Of a stretch of DNA of 50,027 nucleotides, positions 44,841 through 50,027 are shown piece by piece (position 1 is the stretch's first letter; each line of letters opens with the position of its first letter). The DNA is taken from positions 1 to 50,027 of the forward strand of contig CANJBY010000013.1 in the NCBI GenBank assembly GCA_947472735.1. Reading direction: 5' to 3'. The translations under genes were made by a program, and so were the position numbers. Source of the stretch: Sphingomonadaceae bacterium (lineage in GTDB: Bacteria; Pseudomonadota; Alphaproteobacteria; Sphingomonadales; Sphingomonadaceae). Below the pieces are notes generated by a model. The model worked only from the letters and a program-made list of their open reading frames with translations. It was not told the DNA's origin and searched no databases.

Positions 44841-47612
44841 TCACCCCAGCCGCGCCAGCGCCGATGCCAGCCGCTCGGCTTCGGCGGCGTGCATAGCATG
44901 GTCGGCCCGGGCCTTGTCGACGGCCTCGGGCTTGGCCTTCTCGACAAAGGACGGATTCGACAGCCGGCCTTCGAGAGACTTCGCTTCCTTGGCCGAAAGC
45001 TCCAGCGCTTTCGCAAGGCGGGCTTTCTCGGCCGCGATGTCGATCACGCCTTCAAGCGGCACGATCACGTTCGCGTCGCCCGCGCCGATTTGCATCGCTG
45101 CACCGGCAGGAGCGGGTTCGAAGCGAATGCCGTTCAGCCGGGCAAGCCGGTCAATCGCGCCGGGGTTGCGCTCGATGATCCCGCGCGTTGTGGGCGAGGG
45201 GTCGGGCAGATAGGCATCGAGCCGCGCGCCAGGCGCGAGGCCTAGCTCGTTACGCGCGGTGCGCAAATTGCCGATCAGCGCGATCAGCCAGTCGACCTCG
45301 CGCTTCGCTTCGGGATCCACGCCCACTCCCGGCTCGGGCCACTTCTCGGTAATCAGCGGATAATTCGGGCGGTGAACCAGCTTGCTCCACAGCTCTTCGG
45401 TGACGAAGGGCATGAAGGGGTGGAGCATGACGAGGATCTGGTCGAGCACCCAGGCGGCGACTTCCTTGGTCTCGGCGTCGAAATTGCCTTTGACCAGCTC
45501 GATGTACCAGTCGCAGAACGTGTCCCAGACGAAGTGGTAGATTGCGTTGGCGGCGGCGTCGAAGCGCAGGTCGGCCATGGCCTTGTCCAGCTCGGCCAGG
45601 CACTCGACGACTTCGCCGATGATCCACCGGTTGACCGCGCTGGACGCGGGTGGCGCGGCGAGTGTCCTGGAGGCACCGATCTCGTTCGCCTGGCAGAAGC
45701 GCGCGGCGTTCCACAGCTTGGTGGCGAAGTTGCGGTAACCCTCGACCCGCTTCTCATCCATCTTCACATCGCGGCCCTGGCTTTCCATCGCCGCCATGAA
45801 GAAGCGCAGCGCATCGGCGCCGTACTGGTCGATCAGGCCGAGCGGATCGACCACATTGCCCTTGGATTTGGACATCTTCTGGCCGTCCGTCGCACGCACC
45901 AGCCCATGCAGGTAGAGCCGCTTCCACGGCACTTCCTTCATGAAGTGAATGCCCTGCATCGCCATGCGGGCATCCCAGAAGAACAGGATGTCGAATCCGG
46001 AGATGAGCAGGTCGTTGGGGTAGTGACGCTGCACCAGCGCCGCGTCATCATCCGGCCAGCCGAGCGTGGCGAAGGGCCAGAGCGCGGAGGAGAACCAGGT
46101 GTCGAGGACGTCAGGATCACGATACAGAACAAATGCATCAGCAGAATTTTCTGGTGCGCTTGTGCCTTGCGACATTTCGCCAAACTCAATCTTGGCACCC
46201 GCACCATAAAATGCTTGGGCATTTCTAAATGCCAATTCCTCGGTCTCAGCTACGAAAACATTTCCATCCAGGGCATACCAGGCCGGTATCCGATGTCCCC
46301 ACCACAACTGACGGCTCACACACCACGGCTGGATATTCTCCATCCAGTTGAAGAAGGTCTTCTCCCACGTCTTCGGCACGATCTCGATCGCCCCGCTCTT
46401 CACCGCTTGAATCGCGGGCTGGGCGAGGACTTCGGCGTTTACGTACCACTGGTCGGTCAACCACGGCTCGATCACCACGCCGCCGCGATCCCCGAACGGG
46501 GTCTGGATCGTGCGGGGTTCGGCATCTTGCTCGACCGGCTCGCCGTCCTTGTCCTTGGTGACGTGCGGGATCAGCATCCCGGCGGCCTTCATGTCGGCCA
46601 CGATCATGTCGCGCACCACGAAGCGGTCCTGCCCGAGGTATTTGACGGGGATCAGCCCATCCGATGTCTGCACCACTTGCGCTTCGGCATCGAACATGTT
46701 GAGCATGTCGGCCGGCTTGATCCCGGCGCGCTTGCCCACTTCGAAATCGTTGAAATCATGCCCCGGGGTGATCTTCACCGCGCCCGAGCCCAATTCCGGA
46801 TCGGCATGCTCATCAGCCACGATCTTGAACCGCCGCCCGGTTAGCGGCTGGACGATTTCCTTGCCGATCACGCTCTGGTAACGCGGATCGTCGGCGTTCA
46901 CCGCCACGGCCATGTCCGCGAGCATGGTTTCCGGCCGGGTGGTGGCGACCTCGATATAGTCGAGCCCGTCGTCGCGCTTCACGCCGTCAGCGAGCGGATA
47001 CTTGAAGTGCCAGAACCCGCCTTTCAGCTCGCGGGTTTCCACCTCGAGATCGGAGATCGCGGTCTTGAGCTTGGGGTCCCAGTTCACCAGCCGCTTGTCG
47101 CGGTAGATCAGGCCCTCGTTGTAGAGGTCGACGAACACCTTGACCACCGCGCGGGTGAAGTGCGGGTCCATCGTGAACTGTTCCCGGCTCCAGTCCATCG
47201 AGCAACCGAGGCGGCGCAGCTGCCCGGTGATGGTCCCGCCGCTTTCGGCCTTCCATTCCCAAACCTTCTCGATGAAGGCCTCGCGGGTGTAGTTGCTGCG
47301 CTTGTCCTGGCTTGCCTCAAGCTGGCGCTCGACCACCATCTGCGTCGCGATTCCGGCGTGATCGGTACCGACCACCCACAACGCATCCTTGCCGCGCAGC
47401 CGCTCGTAGCGGACCACGATGTCCTGCAGCGTATTGTCGAGCGCGTGGCCGATGTGCAGCGAGCCGGTGACGTTTGGCGGCGGGTTGACGATGGTGAACG
47501 GCTGGGCATCGGGCCGATGCGGGCGGAACAGCCCGTTCGTTTCCCAATAGGCGTACCACTTCGCCTCGATGGCGGCGGGGTCGAATGTCTTGTCGAGCGG
47601 TGCTTGGGTCAT
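44841..47612 (-). CDS. valS: valyl-tRNA synthetase
   Basis: 923-residue class I synthetase. HIGH at 53-56 ([11 protein letters not shown]) and KMSKS at 579-583 ([14 protein letters not shown]) form the ATP site; between them is the editing domain, and a C-terminal coiled coil ([23 protein letters not shown]) ends the protein. The ATG at 47612 fits the family start ([15 protein letters not shown]). A block at about 46111-46270 (residues about 448-501) is only 73/160 GC and uses A/T-ending codons, unlike the rest. It is a normal-looking full-length gene otherwise. Divergent from mlaE across 89 bp. Confidence 0.96.
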   Translation of the reverse strand: MTQAPLDKTFDPAAIEAKWYAYWETNGLFRPHRPDAQPFTIVNPPPNVTGSLHIGHALDNTLQDIVVRYERLRGKDALWVVGTDHAGIATQMVVERQLEASQDKRSNYTREAFIEKVWEWKAESGGTITGQLRRLGCSMDWSREQFTMDPHFTRAVVKVFVDLYNEGLIYRDKRLVNWDPKLKTAISDLEVETRELKGGFWHFKYPLADGVKRDDGLDYIEVATTRPETMLADMAVAVNADDPRYQSVIGKEIVQPLTGRRFKIVADEHADPELGSGAVKITPGHDFNDFEVGKRAGIKPADMLNMFDAEAQVVQTSDGLIPVKYLGQDRFVVRDMIVADMKAAGMLIPHVTKDKDGEPVEQDAEPRTIQTPFGDRGGVVIEPWLTDQWYVNAEVLAQPAIQAVKSGAIEIVPKTWEKTFFNWMENIQPWCVSRQLWWGHRIPAWYALDGNVFVAETEELAFRNAQAFYGAGAKIEFGEMSQGTSAPENSADAFVLYRDPDVLDTWFSSALWPFATLGWPDDDAALVQRHYPNDLLISGFDILFFWDARMAMQGIHFMKEVPWKRLYLHGLVRATDGQKMSKSKGNVVDPLGLIDQYGADALRFFMAAMESQGRDVKMDEKRVEGYRNFATKLWNAARFCQANEIGASRTLAAPPASSAVNRWIIGEVVECLAELDKAMADLRFDAAANAIYHFVWDTFCDWYIELVKGNFDAETKEVAAWVLDQILVMLHPFMPFVTEELWSKLVHRPNYPLITEKWPEPGVGVDPEAKREVDWLIALIGNLRTARNELGLAPGARLDAYLPDPSPTTRGIIERNPGAIDRLARLNGIRFEPAPAGAAMQIGAGDANVIVPLEGVIDIAAEKARLAKALELSAKEAKSLEGRLSNPSFVEKAKPEAVDKARADHAMHAAEAERLASALARLG

Positions 47613-47701
47613 TTCAGCTGGCCTTTGCCAGTGGGGCGGCGGCGGTGCAAGGCTGCTCGCGCCTTGCCGCGAAGGCGATTTTCGCCCATGTCTGCGAAGC
47701 G

Positions 47702-48814
47702 ATGCGCGATGTTGCCTCATACTCCCTGGAAGATGACGGCAAGGGCGGCCGGCTCCTGCGCCTGTCCGGGGTGTGGCTGGTCTCCACGCTGGGTAGCCTT
47801 GATCGCGAGCTGCGGACGCTGGAAGGGCCGATCACCCGAATCGACATGTCGGACATGTCCGACCTCGATACCGTCGGCGCTTGGATCGCCTGGCGCCTGA
47901 TCCGTGACCATGAAGCCCCGGTAACCGGACAGAGCGAGGAAGCGCACCGCCTGATCGAAGCCGTCAGCGGGTCGAAAGGCACCGGCGACATCCGGCCGCC
48001 TCAGCCACCACTGCTGCAATGGGTGCCCGATTTCGTCGGCCGGATCGTCAGCAACTGGGGCACGGGCTTCGTCAACATGCTCGATTTCCTGGGCGAGCTG
48101 CTGTTCGCCATCTGGCAAATCATCCGCGAGCCGCGCCGGTTTCGGGTGAAGGCGCTGGTGCGCCAGATCGAGCTGGTGGGGGTCACCTCGCTGGGAATCA
48201 TCGCCTTGATGAGCTTTCTGGTCGGCATCGTCATTGCCCAGCAGGGCGCGGTCCAGCTGCGCCAGTTCGGCGCGGAAATCTACACGATCAACCTGACCGG
48301 CCGGCTCTCGATGCGCGAGCTGGGCGTGCTGATGACTTCGATCATGGTTGCCGGCCGCTCCGGTTCGGCCTTCGCCGCCCAGATCGGGACGATGAAGCTG
48401 ACCGAGGAAGTCGATGCGATGCGGACTATCGGCGTTTCGCCGATGGAGGCGCTGGTCGTGCCCCGGGTGCTGGCGGCGATGCTGATGATGCCATTGCTGG
48501 GCTTCTATTCGGCGCTGGTCGCGATCATCGGCGGCGCCTTCCTCTCGACTTTCGCGCTCGACATCCCGTTCTTTACGTTCCTCACCCGCATCCAGGAAGT
48601 CGTCCCGACCCACGACATGTGGGTGGCCCTGATCAAGGGACCGGTATTCGGCGCCATCGTGGCCCTGGCCGGATGCTACCAGGGCATGCAGGTCAAAGGG
48701 AATGCCGAGGAGGTGGGCCTGCGCACCACCGCAGCGGTCGTCCAGGCGATCTTCATGGTGATCGTGCTCGACGCGTTCTTCGCCATATTCTTCACCGAAG
48801 TGGGCTGGGGATGA
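47702..48814 (+). CDS. mlaE: ABC transporter permease MlaE with N-terminal STAS domain
   Basis: 370 residues. The first about 100 form a STAS-like domain ([16 protein letters not shown], then [24 protein letters not shown]). The MlaE permease domain follows with [96 protein letters not shown] and [38 protein letters not shown]. In E. coli the STAS protein MlaB is separate, so this is a fusion, common in this family. It should move phospholipids between the membranes with MlaF and MlaD. ATG at 47702; longer frame upstream overlaps the valS 5' end. Confidence 0.92.
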   Translation: MRDVASYSLEDDGKGGRLLRLSGVWLVSTLGSLDRELRTLEGPITRIDMSDMSDLDTVGAWIAWRLIRDHEAPVTGQSEEAHRLIEAVSGSKGTGDIRPPQPPLLQWVPDFVGRIVSNWGTGFVNMLDFLGELLFAIWQIIREPRRFRVKALVRQIELVGVTSLGIIALMSFLVGIVIAQQGAVQLRQFGAEIYTINLTGRLSMRELGVLMTSIMVAGRSGSAFAAQIGTMKLTEEVDAMRTIGVSPMEALVVPRVLAAMLMMPLLGFYSALVAIIGGAFLSTFALDIPFFTFLTRIQEVVPTHDMWVALIKGPVFGAIVALAGCYQGMQVKGNAEEVGLRTTAAVVQAIFMVIVLDAFFAIFFTEVGWG

Positions 48815-49656
48815 CCGTTCGGCAAGCTCAGGGCGAGCAGGACAGTTCCGAATTTGCCATTGTGGTCGAAGGCATCCGCAATGCCTTTGGCGATCACGTG
48901 ATTCACGAAGACCTCAGCCTCAAGGTCCGCAAGGGCGAGATTCTCGGCGTGGTCGGGGGTTCGGGCTCGGGCAAATCGGTGCTGATGCGCTCGATAATCG
49001 GGTTGCAGCATCCGGACCAGGGCAGCATCGAAGTGCTCGGCCGGTCGATGACCGATCCCGCCGCGCCGCAGGATGCGGTGGACGTGCGCAGCCGCTGGGG
49101 CGTGCTGTTCCAGGGCGGGGCGCTGTTCTCGACGCTGACCGTGGCCGAAAACGTCGAAGTGCCGCTGCGCGAGTTCTATCCGGAGATCACCGACGAGCTG
49201 CGCCACGAAATCGGCCGCTACAAGGTGATGCTCTCAGGCTTGCCGGAAGAGGCCGCAGCGAAGTTTCCTTCGGAGCTGTCGGGCGGAATGCGCAAGCGCG
49301 CCGGCCTCGCCCGGGCGCTGGCGCTCGATCCGGAACTGCTGTTCCTGGACGAGCCAACCGCCGGGCTCGACCCGATCGGCGCTGCCGCCTTCGATGCACT
49401 GACGCTGGAACTGCAGGAAACGCTGGGTCTGACCGTGTTTCTCATAACCCATGATCTGGATACGCTGCATGAGATCTGCGACCGGGTGGCGGTAATTGCC
49501 GACAAGCGGGTAATCGCGGTCGGCACGATCGACGAACTGGTCGCTCTCGACCACCCCTGGATCCAGGAATACTTCAACGGTCCACGTGGCCGCGCTGCGG
49601 CTTCGGCACAGGATCGCGCCAAGGCCATGGACATTGCAGCAAAGGGAAAGGCATAA
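48811..49656 (+). CDS. mlaF: ABC transporter ATPase MlaF, N-terminus partly from a repeat
   Basis: 281-residue ATP-binding subunit. Walker A is GGSGSGKS (49-56), the signature is LSGGMRKRAGLARALALD, Walker B is ELLFLDEPTAGLDP, and ITHD carries the H-loop histidine. It energises the MlaE permease. The ATG at 48811 overlaps the mlaE stop (ATGA). Codons 3-10 (VRQAQGEQ) are read from a copy of the dispersed repeat at 48817-48841, so the first dozen residues are not family sequence. The domain proper starts near residue 16 (AIVVEGIRNAFG). Confidence 0.93.
   Translation: MTVRQAQGEQDSSEFAIVVEGIRNAFGDHVIHEDLSLKVRKGEILGVVGGSGSGKSVLMRSIIGLQHPDQGSIEVLGRSMTDPAAPQDAVDVRSRWGVLFQGGALFSTLTVAENVEVPLREFYPEITDELRHEIGRYKVMLSGLPEEAAAKFPSELSGGMRKRAGLARALALDPELLFLDEPTAGLDPIGAAAFDALTLELQETLGLTVFLITHDLDTLHEICDRVAVIADKRVIAVGTIDELVALDHPWIQEYFNGPRGRAAASAQDRAKAMDIAAKGKA
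48817..48841 (+). repeat. dispersed 25-bp repeat inside the 5' end of mlaF
   Basis: Forward, degenerate copy: begins GTTCGGCAAGCTCAGG and ends CGAGCAGG. It starts 6 bases after the mlaF ATG and is translated as VRQAQGEQ. Related copies are at 25138-25162, 33756-33780, 44751-44775 and 44802-44826. Confidence 0.65.
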
Positions 49657-49665
49657 GCCAGAGCA

Positions 49666-50027
49666 ATGGAAACGCGGGCCAATCATGTCTGGGTAGGGGC
49701 GGTCACGCTGGTGCTGCTCGCAATGATTGCGGCAGTGATCATCTGGATCGCCAAGCTCGGCGAAGGCCGGCAAGACACTTACGACATCTTCTTCAAGCAA
49801 TCGGTCGAAGGGCTCTCCAAGGGTTCGACCGTGACTTATGCAGGCGTTCCCGCCGGCCAGATCGCCGACATCGAGCTGTGGCGCAAGGACCCCAGTTTCG
49901 TCCGTGTGCGGGTCGACCTTGATCGCAAGATCCCGATTTTCCAGGGGACGACCGCGACGGTCCAGTCCAGCTTCACCGGAGTATCGAACATCCTGCTCAA
50001 CGGCGGCGTCGCGGGCGCGCCGAAAAT
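49666..50027 (+). CDS. mlaD: MlaD/MCE-family lipid-transport protein, truncated by the window end
   Basis: 120 complete codons, no stop in the window. One N-terminal membrane anchor (VGAVTLVLLAMIAAVIIWIAKL) is followed by the MCE domain, with DIFFKQSVEGLSKGSTVTYAGVPAGQIADIEL and TATVQSSFTGVSNILLNGG. MCE proteins form hexameric periplasmic rings that pass lipids to MlaE. It begins 9 bases after the mlaF stop. The rest lies outside the window. Confidence 0.9.
   Translation, partial: METRANHVWVGAVTLVLLAMIAAVIIWIAKLGEGRQDTYDIFFKQSVEGLSKGSTVTYAGVPAGQIADIELWRKDPSFVRVRVDLDRKIPIFQGTTATVQSSFTGVSNILLNGGVAGAPK

Overview
The window reads as chromosomal DNA of a GC-rich alphaproteobacterium, most likely a Sphingomonadaceae member close to Novosphingobium/Sphingobium. 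This placement is inference from three things: a circularly permuted two-piece tmRNA gene, a nuo operon with separate nuoC and nuoD and a short nuoG, and a LigM-type O-demethylase next to other aromatic/acyl-CoA genes. I see no insertion sequence, prophage, CRISPR array, rRNA or tRNA gene. Coding density is high and many genes overlap by 1 or 4 bases.

Layout. At the left edge (1-142) lie a leftward sigma70-type promoter and a structured leader whose gene is outside the window. At 174-3131 are a flavin reductase, a tetrahydrofolate-dependent O-demethylase (LigM-like) and an IclR regulator. At 3429-9286 is a valine/isobutyrate catabolic operon: methylmalonate-semialdehyde dehydrogenase, a RidA homologue, acyl-CoA dehydrogenase, 3-hydroxyisobutyryl-CoA hydrolase, enoyl-CoA hydratase and 3-hydroxyisobutyrate dehydrogenase. 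At 9290-13876 a tight leftward run carries LemA, two TPM-domain proteins, a Nudix hydrolase, an SDR and a LacI regulator. At 14065-18267 are mscL, the permuted ssrA, prfB, a lipoprotein-type methyltransferase and a nitronate-monooxygenase-like flavoprotein. At 18275-24056 are DUF805 and amtB, an SH3 protein, a small lipoprotein, a thiolase and a coniferyl-aldehyde-dehydrogenase-like ALDH.

From 24146 to 42584 there is one long rightward series: the 14 nuo genes (nuoA to nuoN) with an NTF2/SnoaL-like gene inserted between nuoD and nuoE, followed almost without a gap by birA, coaX, an RNase J gene and a DUF1467 gene. Leftward queE plus a MATE exporter gene, and valS, follow. The window ends inside a lipid-transport operon of the Mla type (STAS-permease MlaE, ATPase MlaF, truncated MlaD).

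How the genes work together. The valine cluster converts isobutyryl-CoA through methacrylyl-CoA, 3-hydroxyisobutyryl-CoA, 3-hydroxyisobutyrate and methylmalonate semialdehyde to propionyl-CoA. The nuo operon makes complex I. birA and coaX supply biotinylation and the first step of CoA synthesis. ssrA and prfB both serve translation termination and rescue.

Most of the window is ordinary core genome, and I did not find a clearly new multi-gene system. The points most worth checking are the NTF2-like gene inside the nuo operon, a low-GC block inside valS, a dispersed 25-bp repeat that forms codons of mlaF, the lipoprotein methyltransferase coupled to a flavoprotein with four clustered cysteines, the structured leader at the left edge, and the frameshift-free prfB.
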